Positions 1 through 8,660 of a DNA stretch of 64,000 nt are shown one piece after another; the first letter of the stretch is position 1; every line of letters begins with the position of its first letter. The notes beneath the pieces are model-generated. The model saw only the letters and a program-made list of their open reading frames with translations, searched no databases and was not told where the DNA came from. The translations under genes were made by a program, and so were the position numbers. The DNA is from an uncultured Desulfobacter sp. (lineage in GTDB: Bacteria > Desulfobacterota > Desulfobacteria > Desulfobacterales > Desulfobacteraceae). The stretch is taken from positions 1,550,001 to 1,614,000 of the forward strand of contig NZ_OY762229.1 of assembly GCF_963665355.1 (NCBI RefSeq), written 5' to 3'.

Positions 1-200
1 GGAATAAATAACCAACAAAAAAAAATGATGCAGAATTTATGAAACCACCTCCTTATCGTTTGGATGAAAACACGTTCGATAAAGATTTTTCTGTTAAAAG
101 ACGGCATGCAGGCCGGCTGGTGATCAGTAGATACCGATAATGGGGAACTCTACCAGACGTAATTTTGAAAGGGTATTGGCAAAATGCCTAGTTCAAACAC

Positions 201-233
201 AGCCACCGGCTTACTAAAAAAGAACCGGTGGCT
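201..233 (-). terminator. hairpin downstream of the NarL-type regulator
   Basis: Nine-base-pair perfect stem (AGCCACCGG against CCGGTGGCT) with an A-rich loop, starting 33 bases past the regulator's stop codon on the minus strand. No strong U-tract follows it on that strand, so termination is an inference from position and stem strength. Confidence 0.5.
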
Positions 234-265
234 TAAAATTTCAGAGATGAAGGGCTTGCCCGAAA

Positions 266-925
266 TTACAGGTTGGTGATGCCTTCCCGTATGGCAAATT
301 TGGTCAGTTCAGCAATGGAATGAAGGCCAACCTTGTCCATGATGTTTCTTCTGTGGGCATCGACGGTTTTTGAACTTAATTGAAGTTTTCCAGCGATCTC
401 TTTGGTGTTCAGGCCTTCGGAAATCAGTTGAAGGATCTCTCGTTCCCGGTCGGTCAGGTTTTTCCTGTTCGTATTCCGGCCTGTTTCATTTTCAGGAACA
501 ACCCTGGACAAATACCCTTCCACAATGGTCCCTGCAATTTTAGGGCTGATGTAGACTTGTCCTTTTGCCACCAGACGGATGGCTGAAACCAGTTCCCTTG
601 CGATGCAATTTTTCAAAATATAACCGGATACGCCCGCCTGGAACATCCCCTCCACAAACCGCTTGTCCGAATGCATGGAAAGGGCCAGAACTTTAGTTCC
701 GGGAACCTCGGAGATTATTTTCCGGGTGGCTTCCATACCGTTTAATTCGGGCATGGAGACATCCATGATCACAAGGTCCGGGTTAAATTTTTTTACTGCG
801 GACAAGGCGGCCACGCCGCTGTCTGCCTCGGCCATCACCAGAAAATCGCGTTCTCTGTCAAGAAGCAGCCGAAGCCCTTCACGGATTACATGGTGATCGT
901 CGGCAAGAATGATACTTGTTTGCAT
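266..925 (-). CDS. NarL/FixJ-family response regulator
   Basis: A 219-residue two-domain DNA-binding response regulator. The receiver domain has the acidic pair D9/D10, the phospho-acceptor D55 in an IMDVSMPELNG context, and the conserved lysine near residue 105. The C-terminal third is a LuxR-type helix-turn-helix starting with LTDREREILQLI and containing TKEIAGKL and SSKTVDAHRRNI. The ATG has an AAAGGA ribosome site six bases upstream. It lies 83 bases downstream of a histidine kinase on the same strand, so it is most likely that kinase's phosphorylation partner and acts as a transcription regulator in the cytoplasm. The target genes are unknown; the divergent redox operon behind the kinase is one candidate. 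Confidence 0.93.
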   Translation of the reverse strand: MQTSIILADDHHVIREGLRLLLDRERDFLVMAEADSGVAALSAVKKFNPDLVIMDVSMPELNGMEATRKIISEVPGTKVLALSMHSDKRFVEGMFQAGVSGYILKNCIARELVSAIRLVAKGQVYISPKIAGTIVEGYLSRVVPENETGRNTNRKNLTDREREILQLISEGLNTKEIAGKLQLSSKTVDAHRRNIMDKVGLHSIAELTKFAIREGITNL

Positions 926-1008
926 AATGCGTCCTTTTTTATAAGAAAGTCTGTATAACAGCCACGGCCTGAGTGTGAAGATTAATATGCCAGATCAACC
1001 CGTGGCTG

Positions 1009-2808
1009 TTACAGGGAATCCTTCACATTGTAAGGAACTTTCAGAATTGCCCGGGTTCCCGCACCGGTTTCAGACTGGACAGTGAATTCACCGCCAATGG
1101 AACGGAACCGTTCCCGGATGCTGAAAAGGCCGAATCCCATATTTTTATACTGCATTTCAGAATCAAACCCGATGCCGTTATCCGTAACACAGATTTCAAG
1201 AAAATTGGTTCCGTCAGAGAACCGGACGGTTGTTTTTGTAGCCTTTGCGTGCTTGATAATATTATGGAGCAGTTCTCGTACCGTCCTGAAAATAAGAATA
1301 TTGAGACTGTTATCCAACCGTTGTCCATCCAGATCTCCCTCCAGACGGATATCAATGCCGCTTTGCATGCATGTGTTTTCAAAAAGCCACTCCAGTGCCG
1401 GTTTCAGCCCCAGTTCATAAAGAACCGGCGGGCTGATTTCAAAGGTCAGGGTACGGGTTTCCTGGATAATTTCTTCAAGTATATCCTCCAGTTCTTCTAT
1501 TTTCCGGACACCGCCGGTATTGTCCGTTGCCCGGAAATCCTTCAGCATAGCCAGTTTTAACTGGCAGATGGCCAGTTTTTGACTGATCTGGTCGTGAAGG
1601 TCTGATGCAAGACGTCGCCGTTCCGTTTCCTCAGTTAAAAGCAGTTTATAAGTAAGATGACGCAGCCGGGTTCGCTGGGACTGCAATTTTTCTTCGTAGC
1701 TTTTCCGCTCCCGGATTTCATGATTTAAGCGGGTATTGGTCCGTTGCAGATTTTCATGAACCCGGGTGAGTTTATCAAAAAGAGCCTGGAACTCACTGCA
1801 CAAAATACCTATCTCATCATTTCGGTTCAGACATAACAACGGCATAACCGGGGTTGCGTCCCCTAAAGAAACGACTCTTGCCGTCAATTTTCCTAAAGGA
1901 TCAATGACCACCCGGTTTAATAGAAAATACATGACAAGCAGCAGGGCAACTCCGGCAAGACAGGTAGAAATCAATACAAAAAACATTGTATTTTTGGCAT
2001 ATTTCATAATCTGCCGGGGAAGTTCGACCCGGATGATGATGTCAGAGGAATCGGTCAGCCCTTTAAATATATCGTACACGAAAAGCCTTTTTTTATCCTG
2101 TTCTTCAAATATGGGTCCGGCATTGTTTAACAGTTTTTCAACCATTGCCCGGGAATCAGCCGGCAGGGCCGGGTCCTGAAAGAGCCAATATTGGTGGTCC
2201 ACCTTGGTCTGGGCTGTAAGGGTTTTCATATAGGCTTTGTCCAGAAAGCGCCCCATGATCAGATAGCCCTTTGCCGGACCTTGGTGAAGGCTGCGGATGA
2301 TCGGTCGTGATGACACAAGAAGCGGCCCCTTGTCTGTGGCATAAACCCCGGCAACACTGCTCTCTATATCTTGTGTGTGCGCCATGAATACATGGGACAG
2401 GGATAAACGGTCATCTGAAAACTGGGGGATCTTCAGTTCTGAGACGGTTTCTAACTCCAGTATTTTTTTCCAGAGAATGCGGCCCTTCAGGTCCAGAAGC
2501 ATGATGACATTTAACCGGTTGTCGGTGAAAGTCTTCTGAACAAGGTTAGACCGGATAAAATCCATATTGGGGTTTTGAATGAATTCATAGGCATCGTCCC
2601 AGGCGGCCCAGTCATGGACGAACTCGTCCAGGTAGTGAATTTCCCGTCTCAGGGCTTCTATGCACCGGTTCAAATCCTTTTCGGCTTCAAGCCTTTCCTG
2701 AATGACGAAAGCGGGGAACACCACGAAGCACTCAATGCCGCAGCTAAGAATACCGTATACCAGGAGCACCGCCAGTAAAACACCCAGAATTTTTGTTTTT
2801 AATTTCAT
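1009..2808 (-). CDS. CHASE4/HAMP sensor histidine kinase (HisKA_3 type)
   Basis: A 599-residue membrane kinase. An N-terminal membrane helix (about 8-31) is followed by a periplasmic CHASE4-type sensor region with the typical WAAWDDAYEF motif, a second helix near 280-305, a HAMP linker and a short coiled coil. The phospho-accepting histidine is H405 in LASDLHDQISQKL, the NarX/DegS type, and the ATPase domain shows ELLHNIIKHAKAT and DNGIGFD boxes. This class phosphorylates NarL-family regulators, which fits the regulator encoded just downstream. It is divergent from the DUF362/Fe-S operon, with a palindromic site between them. The ligand cannot be read from the sequence. The start ATG has only a weak ribosome site. 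Confidence 0.92.
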   Translation of the reverse strand: MKLKTKILGVLLAVLLVYGILSCGIECFVVFPAFVIQERLEAEKDLNRCIEALRREIHYLDEFVHDWAAWDDAYEFIQNPNMDFIRSNLVQKTFTDNRLNVIMLLDLKGRILWKKILELETVSELKIPQFSDDRLSLSHVFMAHTQDIESSVAGVYATDKGPLLVSSRPIIRSLHQGPAKGYLIMGRFLDKAYMKTLTAQTKVDHQYWLFQDPALPADSRAMVEKLLNNAGPIFEEQDKKRLFVYDIFKGLTDSSDIIIRVELPRQIMKYAKNTMFFVLISTCLAGVALLLVMYFLLNRVVIDPLGKLTARVVSLGDATPVMPLLCLNRNDEIGILCSEFQALFDKLTRVHENLQRTNTRLNHEIRERKSYEEKLQSQRTRLRHLTYKLLLTEETERRRLASDLHDQISQKLAICQLKLAMLKDFRATDNTGGVRKIEELEDILEEIIQETRTLTFEISPPVLYELGLKPALEWLFENTCMQSGIDIRLEGDLDGQRLDNSLNILIFRTVRELLHNIIKHAKATKTTVRFSDGTNFLEICVTDNGIGFDSEMQYKNMGFGLFSIRERFRSIGGEFTVQSETGAGTRAILKVPYNVKDSL

Positions 2809-2948
2809 GGCTGATAATAAGGATTATCCGCGTCCAGTGCAACTCTAAGCGCTGATTATTCAAGGACAGGTCTATTTTTCCCCATTGTTCCCTTTTCCCA
2901 TGTTTTTTCAGGATCAGGCAAAAATTCAGAAGTATCAGACTGCTGCGA

Positions 2949-2978
2949 TTGCATTCTTTTTTTTTATACTGATATTAT
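2949..2978 (+). promoter_or_regulatory. possible sigma-70 promoter for the DUF362/Fe-S operon
   Basis: TTGCAT at 2949-2954 and TATTAT at 2973-2978, separated by 18 bases. It sits about 90 bases upstream of the DUF362 gene. The -10 box lies inside the palindrome at 2966-2986. The match is moderate, so this is a suggestion only. Confidence 0.35.
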
Positions 2979-2986
2979 ATCAGTAT
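2966..2986. promoter_or_regulatory. perfect 21-bp palindrome, candidate operator
   Basis: Ten-base arms ATACTGATAT and ATATCAGTAT around a central T, without mismatch. It sits in the divergent region between the histidine kinase and the DUF362 operon. It is not followed by a U-tract on either strand, so it looks like a protein-binding site and not a terminator. It overlaps a possible -10 box. The decamer CAGACTGCTG occurs as a direct repeat on both sides (2936-2945 and 2998-3007). Confidence 0.55.
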
Positions 2987-3067
2987 TCACTTCTTTTCAG
3001 ACTGCTGTGAATTGCTTGCCTGATGGTCAGTAACAGGAATGAACCCGAAGGATAAAAGGAGATGTCC

Positions 3068-3985
3068 ATGGACCGGCGTGATTTTTTAATCAAAACAATC
3101 GGCAGCGGCATTGCTGCGGGAACCACCCTGGCCCTTCCCGGAATGGGAAGGCTTCTGGCTGCAACTGACGCCCCGAAAGAATATGATCTTGTGGCCGTCA
3201 TGGGCTCGACTCCCGATCAGATGTTTGACAGGGCCATGACCGCCTGGGGCGGGATAAAGAAATTTGTACCCAAGGGAAGCAGGGTGGTTGTCAAACCCAA
3301 TATCGGCTGGGATGTGCCGCCCGAGCGTGCGGGCAACACCCACCCGGCACTTGTGGGACGAATTGTCGAACTGTGCATGGATGCCGGGGCAACGCAGGTG
3401 GTTGTGTTTGACCACAGTTGTGACAACTGGCGGCGCACCTATCGAAACAGCGGCATTGAAGCTGCGGTGAAAGCGGCCGGCGGGAAGCTGGTGGCGGCAG
3501 ACAGCGAAGAAGATTATCGAAAGGTTGCCGTGCCCGGGGGAACGCGGCTGAAGGACGCATTGGTGCATAAGGCCCTGCTGGACGCGGATGTATTCATCAA
3601 CGCACCGGTACTCAAGCATCACAGCTCGTCCATGGTGACCATTGGCATGAAAAACCTGATGGGCGTTGTGTGGGATCGCGGATACTGGCACCGCAACGAT
3701 CTCCACCAGTGCATTGCCGACTTTGCCTCATTCCGCAAACCCGATCTTACGGTGGTGGATGCCTTTAATGTCATGAAGCGCAATGGCCCCAGGGGCGTTT
3801 CGGTCAATGATGTGGTTTCCGTGAAAGCCCAGGTGGTTTCGGCTGATCCCGTGGCAGCCGACGCTGCGGCCGTCAAAATTTTCGGTGCGGAACCCGGCGA
3901 TATCAGGCATATTCAGATCGCCCACCAGATGGGCCTGGGCCGGATGGATCTTGAAAACCTTTCCATTCAACGTATCCGTATATAG
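3068..3985 (+). CDS. DUF362 domain protein with Tat signal
   Basis: A 305-residue protein. It opens with a twin-arginine signal (MDRRDFLIKTIGSG, hydrophobic to about residue 30), so it should be exported folded. The rest fits the DUF362 family: VVKPNIGWD, HPALVGRIVELC, VFINAPVLKHHSS, TIGMKNLMG and a C-terminal DPVAADAAAVKIFG block. Proteins of this family are often fused to or next to ferredoxin modules, but their reaction is not established. The ATG at 3068 was preferred over 3062 because the AAGGAG site ends at 3061, giving six bases of spacing. The next gene's ATG directly follows this stop codon, so the two are co-transcribed. Confidence 0.9.
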   Translation: MDRRDFLIKTIGSGIAAGTTLALPGMGRLLAATDAPKEYDLVAVMGSTPDQMFDRAMTAWGGIKKFVPKGSRVVVKPNIGWDVPPERAGNTHPALVGRIVELCMDAGATQVVVFDHSCDNWRRTYRNSGIEAAVKAAGGKLVAADSEEDYRKVAVPGGTRLKDALVHKALLDADVFINAPVLKHHSSSMVTIGMKNLMGVVWDRGYWHRNDLHQCIADFASFRKPDLTVVDAFNVMKRNGPRGVSVNDVVSVKAQVVSADPVAADAAAVKIFGAEPGDIRHIQIAHQMGLGRMDLENLSIQRIRI

Positions 3986-5593
3986 ATGATGCGCCGCTGC
4001 CTGAAACCGTTCCGGGTGGGTATTGCCCTGGTGTTTTTTGTGCCGGTCTGCGCTGTGTTCCTGGATCTCTGGGATACCGGGGTGCGACTCTGGGCGGACA
4101 ATTGGCTGTTTTTTCAATTTGTCCCCTCCCTGATGGCATTTTTAAACCATGCATCCCCCAAGGCCTGGGGCTTTATTGTGGTGTTGCTTCTGACCCTGGT
4201 GTTCGGCCGGGTCTACTGTGCCATGATCTGTCCCCTGGGGATATTTCAGGATCTTATTTTCCGCCTTTTTTCCAGGCGCGCTTCAACGGGCAGAACAAAG
4301 GACAGCACCCGCAGATTCAGCTATGCTCCGCCCAAACGAGTGCTCCGGTATGGCCTATTGGCACTGACACTGTTTTCGTTCCTGCTGGGCAGCCACCTGG
4401 TGCTGAACCTGCTTGACCCCTTCAGCAGTTTCGGCCGGATTCTGACCAATGCCACAAGACCATTGGTGACAGCGGGCAACAATTTTCTGGTGCCTGTGGC
4501 AGAAATGGCCGCAAACCCGGCCCTGTATCGGATTCCCTGGCCGACAGTTATGCCCTGGGCCCTTGGCGTGGCCCTTGGAACACTTATGACCATCGGATGG
4601 CTCAGTGCCCGGCACGGCCGGCTCTACTGCAACACCATCTGTCCGGTGGGCACCCTGCTGGGCCTTGTGTCAAAAAGGGCGCTGTTTAAAATCCGCATGG
4701 ACATCGCCTCCTGCCGCACCTGCGGGCTGTGCAGCCGGGTGTGCCGGGCCCGGTGTATTGATGTCAAGGCCGGCCGGGTGGACACCAGCCGCTGCGTGGT
4801 TTGTTTCAACTGCCTGTCGGCGTGTCCTGATCAAACGAGTTTAACGTTTACCACCGCCTGGAAAAAGAACACCTGGGATGTACCGGAACAAAGCCGCCGA
4901 AATTTTTTGTTCGCCATTGCCGCAGGTTGTCTGGGGTCTGTTGCCGCCCGCCTTGACGCCGCCCCCCGGGACCCTGCGGTTCAAAGCCGGCCCACCACCG
5001 TGGCCGAACAGCGAACTACGGCTCTGACACCCCCCGGTTCCACCGGGATCAGGCAGTTTTGCTCCACCTGCACGGCCTGCCATCTGTGCGTTGCGGCCTG
5101 TCCCTCCCGTGTGCTCGTGCCGGCACTTTTCTCCCATGGACTGTCCGGATTTATGATGCCGCGCATGGATTTCTCTTCGGGGTTCTGCAACTATGACTGC
5201 ACAGTCTGTTCCCATGTGTGTCCCAGCGGTGCCATCCTGCCCCTGACAACAGAAAAAAAACAGCGCATCCAGGTGGGCCGGGCCATATTTATCAGGGAAA
5301 ACTGTGTGGTCCATACGGACAACACCAATTGCGGGGCCTGTTCTGAACACTGTCCCACAAAGGCCGTGCACATGGTGCCCTACCTGACGGCAAAGGGCCG
5401 CAAACTTGTGATCCCCCGGGTGGATGAAACAATTTGCGTGGGGTGCGGCGCATGCGAACATGCCTGCCCCACAAAACCGTTTAAAGCCATCTATGTGGAT
5501 GGCCATTCAGTGCATAAAAGGGCTGAAACGCCCAGGGTTGAAAAAAAAGTTGAAAAGATTGACATGGAGCCAGGAATGGATTTCCCCTTTTAG
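3986..5593 (+). CDS. NapH-NapG-like membrane polyferredoxin fusion
   Basis: A 535-residue iron-sulfur protein in two parts. Residues about 1-295 resemble NapH/NosR-type quinol-linked subunits: several membrane helices, CAMICPLG and CNTICPVG loops, then two ferredoxin motifs (CRTCGLCSRVC and CVVCFNCLSAC). Residues 302-330 are a second hydrophobic segment led by SRRNFLF (R304/R305), like the Tat signal of NapG/MauM ferredoxins. It is followed by a NapG/MauM-type block with four more cysteine clusters (CSTCTACHLCVAAC, CTVCSHVC, CGACSEHC, CVGCGACEHAC). It probably carries electrons between the quinone pool and a periplasmic partner. The start ATG abuts the stop codon of the DUF362 gene. No terminal reductase is encoded nearby, so the acceptor is unknown. 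Confidence 0.88.
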   Translation: MMRRCLKPFRVGIALVFFVPVCAVFLDLWDTGVRLWADNWLFFQFVPSLMAFLNHASPKAWGFIVVLLLTLVFGRVYCAMICPLGIFQDLIFRLFSRRASTGRTKDSTRRFSYAPPKRVLRYGLLALTLFSFLLGSHLVLNLLDPFSSFGRILTNATRPLVTAGNNFLVPVAEMAANPALYRIPWPTVMPWALGVALGTLMTIGWLSARHGRLYCNTICPVGTLLGLVSKRALFKIRMDIASCRTCGLCSRVCRARCIDVKAGRVDTSRCVVCFNCLSACPDQTSLTFTTAWKKNTWDVPEQSRRNFLFAIAAGCLGSVAARLDAAPRDPAVQSRPTTVAEQRTTALTPPGSTGIRQFCSTCTACHLCVAACPSRVLVPALFSHGLSGFMMPRMDFSSGFCNYDCTVCSHVCPSGAILPLTTEKKQRIQVGRAIFIRENCVVHTDNTNCGACSEHCPTKAVHMVPYLTAKGRKLVIPRVDETICVGCGACEHACPTKPFKAIYVDGHSVHKRAETPRVEKKVEKIDMEPGMDFPF

Positions 5594-5679
5594 ATCCTCC
5601 TTTCCCGGACCTGTCCGGAACCCCGCCCGCTTGGCAATAAAGAGTCCGGACAACAAAAAGCTGTAAAGGAGTGTTGCAT

Positions 5680-6867
5680 ATGCTGTATCGAAAGGTACCC
5701 AAAAACGGAGACGAGCTTTCCATACTTGGGTTTGGCGCCATGCGCCTTCCGGTTGATAAAAAAACGGGCCAAATTGAAGAAGAACAGGCCATTGCCCTGA
5801 TACGCAAAGCCATAGACAAGGGCGTCAACTACATTGACACGGCCTGGCCCTACCACGGGGGGCAAAGCGAAGTGATTGTGGGAAAGGCCCTGAAAGATGG
5901 ATACCGCGCCAGGGTCAAGATTGCCGACAAGCTACCCTCCTGGGCCGTTTCAAGCCGCAGCCAGATGGATGAGATCCTTGATCAGCAGCTTGAAAAACTG
6001 GGTGTCGCCACCATTGATTACTATCTCCTGCATGCCCTGGAGGGCGATTCCTGGAACCGGCTCAAGGCGCTTGGCGTGATCGAATTTCTGGAAACAGCCA
6101 GGGCCTGCGGCAACATCGGCAACATCGGATTTTCCTTTCACGGCAGCCACGAAGAGTTTGTCCGGATCATTGATGAATATAACTGGGACTTGTGTCTCAT
6201 CCAGTACAATTATCTGGACACCGGTAACCAGGCCGGGACAGCCGGTCTTGAATATGCTGCCCGAAAGGATGTGGCCGTGATCATCATGGAGCCCCTGCGC
6301 GGGGGCAACCTGGGCAGGCCCACGCCGCCGCCCGGGATCCAGGCGCTGTGGGACAAGGCTGAAATCAAACGCACCCCTGCGGAGTGGGCCCTTCGCTGGG
6401 TCTGGAACCACCCCGGGGTCACCGCAGTGCTGTCTGGCATGAACACAGATGAGCAGCTGGATGAGAACCTGGCCCTTGCCGGTGATGCCAAAGCCGGCAC
6501 CCTCACCGCCCTGGAACTTAAACTCATTGACAAGGTGGCGGACGCCTACCGGGAGCTGATGCCCATCAACTGTACCGGATGCCAGTACTGCATGCCTTGT
6601 CCGGCAGGGGTGAATATCCCGTCCTGCTTTGACATTTTCAATACCGCCAAAATGTTTGGCCAGACCCGGCAACAGGCCCAGTTTACCTACGCTGTCAGAA
6701 ACGGCGGGGTCCGGGGGAACAAAACATATGCCTCGTTATGCGTTGAATGCTGGGAGTGCATGAACCATTGCCCCCAGCGCATCAAGATTCCGGAACGCCT
6801 CAAGGAGGTGGCGGAATATTGCGAGGCTGACGGAATGGTGGATATCGTCCGGGGCGCCCTGTCCTGA
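5680..6867 (+). CDS. aldo/keto reductase with C-terminal 4Fe-4S domain
   Basis: A 395-residue protein. The N-terminal 300 residues are an aldo/keto reductase barrel (LGFGAMRLP, YIDTAWPYHGG, KIADKLP, YYLLHAL). The last 100 residues are ferredoxin-like with CTGCQYCMPCP and CVECWECMNHCP. This fused class is common in anaerobes and is annotated as an Fe-S oxidoreductase, with the substrate usually unknown. The ATG at 5680 was chosen over the in-frame GTG at 5671 because AAAGGA ends at 5670, which leaves no room for the GTG. It is 86 bases behind the polyferredoxin gene and ends at a strong terminator, so it probably closes the operon. A role as a soluble electron donor or acceptor for the membrane protein is inference. 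Confidence 0.9.
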   Translation: MLYRKVPKNGDELSILGFGAMRLPVDKKTGQIEEEQAIALIRKAIDKGVNYIDTAWPYHGGQSEVIVGKALKDGYRARVKIADKLPSWAVSSRSQMDEILDQQLEKLGVATIDYYLLHALEGDSWNRLKALGVIEFLETARACGNIGNIGFSFHGSHEEFVRIIDEYNWDLCLIQYNYLDTGNQAGTAGLEYAARKDVAVIIMEPLRGGNLGRPTPPPGIQALWDKAEIKRTPAEWALRWVWNHPGVTAVLSGMNTDEQLDENLALAGDAKAGTLTALELKLIDKVADAYRELMPINCTGCQYCMPCPAGVNIPSCFDIFNTAKMFGQTRQQAQFTYAVRNGGVRGNKTYASLCVECWECMNHCPQRIKIPERLKEVAEYCEADGMVDIVRGALS

Positions 6868-6888
6868 AAAGTCGCAGATGTGTATGCA

Positions 6889-6927
6889 GGACAGTGCCCC
6901 GGTTTGTTTCCGGGGCACTGTCCTTTT
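6889..6927 (+). terminator. intrinsic terminator after the aldo/keto reductase
   Basis: Perfect 14-bp stem (GGACAGTGCCCCGG with its complement), a seven-base loop and a TTTT run. It sits 21 bases after the stop codon and between convergent genes. Confidence 0.85.
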
Positions 6928-6941
6928 CACCCGCCTATCTG

Positions 6942-7976
6942 TCAGATCAGATAGTTCATTTCGTATACCGGCAGCACGTCCCCGGTTTCGGAAAGGGCCA
7001 GGGAGGTGTCTGTGATCTGGCCGGCCATCTGGTTTTCCCCATCGGAGAGGCTGAAAAGGGACGAAACCTCCCCTAAATAAACGGCACCGATTCCCGCGTC
7101 CGCCAGCCTGGTCAGGCGGGTCCCGTCGCCGGTGCCCGGGTTCCACAAAACAAACTGGTCAAACATCTCATCATTTTCATCAATCCACATATTCCGGTCC
7201 TGGTCATATTCGGCAAGTTCCCGGAATCCGTCGCCGGTGGCGGGGCCGAAAAGCTCGCTGCCGTCATTGATGATGCCGTCCTGGTTCAGGTCCAGGGCCA
7301 GAAAGGCATATCCCTGGGACAGCCCGGCCAGATCCTCCGTATCGCCGTCGCCGTCCAGATCAAAGGAAAACTGGCCGCCCTGGAGCATGGGCATCCGGGC
7401 GTCGGTCTGGATCACCAGGGGATCGATGAGCATATAGCCGGTTTCTGTCTCCTGTGTATTGGATTCACTGAAAAACTGCCGTTCCATCAAAAGATCCATG
7501 GAAAAGTCGATTTGCCGGTTATCCGCCGTATGGATGGTGCCGCCGCCCGACACAGTAACCTGTTCGCTTTCCTCATAGGTCACGGTGGTGGTCCGGGTAT
7601 GTTCCCATTGTGACAGGAGGGAAAAATCCCACTGGAAAACTTGGCCTGTATAGACCTGATTCAGGCTGGTCAGGCGGGCCTGGGCTGTGTTTGTGACCTG
7701 GGGCATATACACATCAAGAATAGCCTTGGTCATCTGGCGCAACGTGTTCAACTCCTGCTTAAACTGCTCGGTCAAAGATACCTCTCCCATCTCCTGCCAG
7801 GTTAAGGACCCATTACCTCCCGGAGACGATCCTTCGGCATCTCCGTTGTCTGAGACGTCCGAAGCCCGGGCATCCAGGATGTCCGTAAAAGAATAGGTTT
7901 CAGATGACACCACAGTCTGGGTCTGGCTATAGGTTCGGGAAGAATTAAGCTCCACAGAAAATGTGTCTATTTTCAT
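6942..7976 (-). CDS. EF-hand-like calcium-binding protein, function unknown
   Basis: A 344-residue protein without a recognisable signal peptide or membrane helix. The N-terminal half is serine- and glutamine-rich and polar. The C-terminal half carries aspartate-rich EF-hand or dockerin-like loops (DLDGDGDTEDLAG, DLNQDGIINDGSELFG, DQDRNMWIDENDEMF). That order matches a family of uncharacterised proteins seen in Desulfobacterota, in which a repeated D-x-D-x-D-G loop precedes a small beta domain. The start ATG follows an AAGGAGG site. It is convergent with the aldo/keto reductase. Its N-terminus (MKIDTFSVELNSSRTY) resembles the openings of surface or flagellar-type proteins, but that is weak. 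Calcium binding is inferred from the loops only. Confidence 0.75.
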   Translation of the reverse strand: MKIDTFSVELNSSRTYSQTQTVVSSETYSFTDILDARASDVSDNGDAEGSSPGGNGSLTWQEMGEVSLTEQFKQELNTLRQMTKAILDVYMPQVTNTAQARLTSLNQVYTGQVFQWDFSLLSQWEHTRTTTVTYEESEQVTVSGGGTIHTADNRQIDFSMDLLMERQFFSESNTQETETGYMLIDPLVIQTDARMPMLQGGQFSFDLDGDGDTEDLAGLSQGYAFLALDLNQDGIINDGSELFGPATGDGFRELAEYDQDRNMWIDENDEMFDQFVLWNPGTGDGTRLTRLADAGIGAVYLGEVSSLFSLSDGENQMAGQITDTSLALSETGDVLPVYEMNYLI

Positions 7977-8660
7977 GCAGCCTCCTTAAAATCTGCCGGC
8001 GTATTTCCCCCTCCTGGGTAATGTCCGGAATAAAAACTTGCGGAACCATCATGGCTGCCGGGTTTTAAACACCATCAAAAAATAATCTTCAGGCCCGGCT
8101 TGATGTCGGGTAAAATTGAACTTTTCAAAGCAAACGATTATCCGCCTTGCCTTGAAACTGATATTTTTATTTTATGACAGCGTGCGAACAACAAAGGTCA
8201 GCAAAAAATATACCCCATTTGTATCTATTTGATTTTAAATAAAATTCATTGATCTGGCGTGGTGGTGTTCTCTAAAACCGGAAGATTCTGCCGGGCAACA
8301 ATGTTTTTGCCAAATCTTACGAAAGAGGAAGGATAAGGGAGAAATGAATATGAATGTCTCTAATTTCGAGTCGATTCAAGCCGGTATTTTAAAAAATAGA
8401 CAACATTGTAACGATAGTTCAATACAAAATTGTATCAAAATATTCTTTGTGTAAAAACAATGCTATGCCGAATGTCGGTTTTGAAAAAAGATATGTCATG
8501 ATTAATGTTTTATTTCAGTATATTATATTTCGTTATTTATTTGAGCCCTCCTTTTTAGTTCCGCGGCATCATTTTTGATAATACCCAAAACAAAGCTTAC
8601 GGCATCGCCGGCAGCAAAACCCATACAAAGGAAAACAACGCACATTGCAAAGGAGCAGCC
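7977..8660. other. 684-bp AT-rich intergenic stretch with one small ORF
   Basis: Lies between divergent genes. It holds one short reading frame with a good ribosome site (8344-8454, listed separately). No hairpin terminator, tRNA or clear promoter was seen. It is visibly richer in A+T than its neighbours, which fits an accessory or decayed region. Confidence 0.5.
8344..8454 (+). CDS. possible small protein or truncated 5' gene end
   Basis: A 36-residue frame starting MNMNVSNFESIQAGILKN and ending CIKIFFV. A purine-rich GGAAGGATAAGGGAG sequence precedes the ATG, with a second in-frame ATG at 8350. The opening looks like a genuine protein start and the tail does not, so it may be the remnant of a longer gene whose 3' part is lost. 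No known family was recognised. Confidence 0.3.
   Translation: MNMNVSNFESIQAGILKNRQHCNDSSIQNCIKIFFV

Noticed and set aside
39..140. 33-residue reading frame at the left edge (MKPPPYRLDENTFDKDF...)
   Set aside because: No ribosome site, no family match, and an A-rich upstream sequence. It could be a small gene, but the support is too thin.
4841..5506. 221-codon minus-strand frame inside the polyferredoxin gene
   Set aside because: It mirrors the cysteine-rich codons of the real gene and has no ribosome site; the plus-strand protein has clear motifs.
8523..8645. Minus-strand 40-residue frame with one hydrophobic helix (MCVVFLCMGFAAGDAVSFVL...)
   Set aside because: No ribosome site on that strand, and it overlaps the upstream region of the 8661 gene. 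It looks plausible as a protein but cannot be supported.
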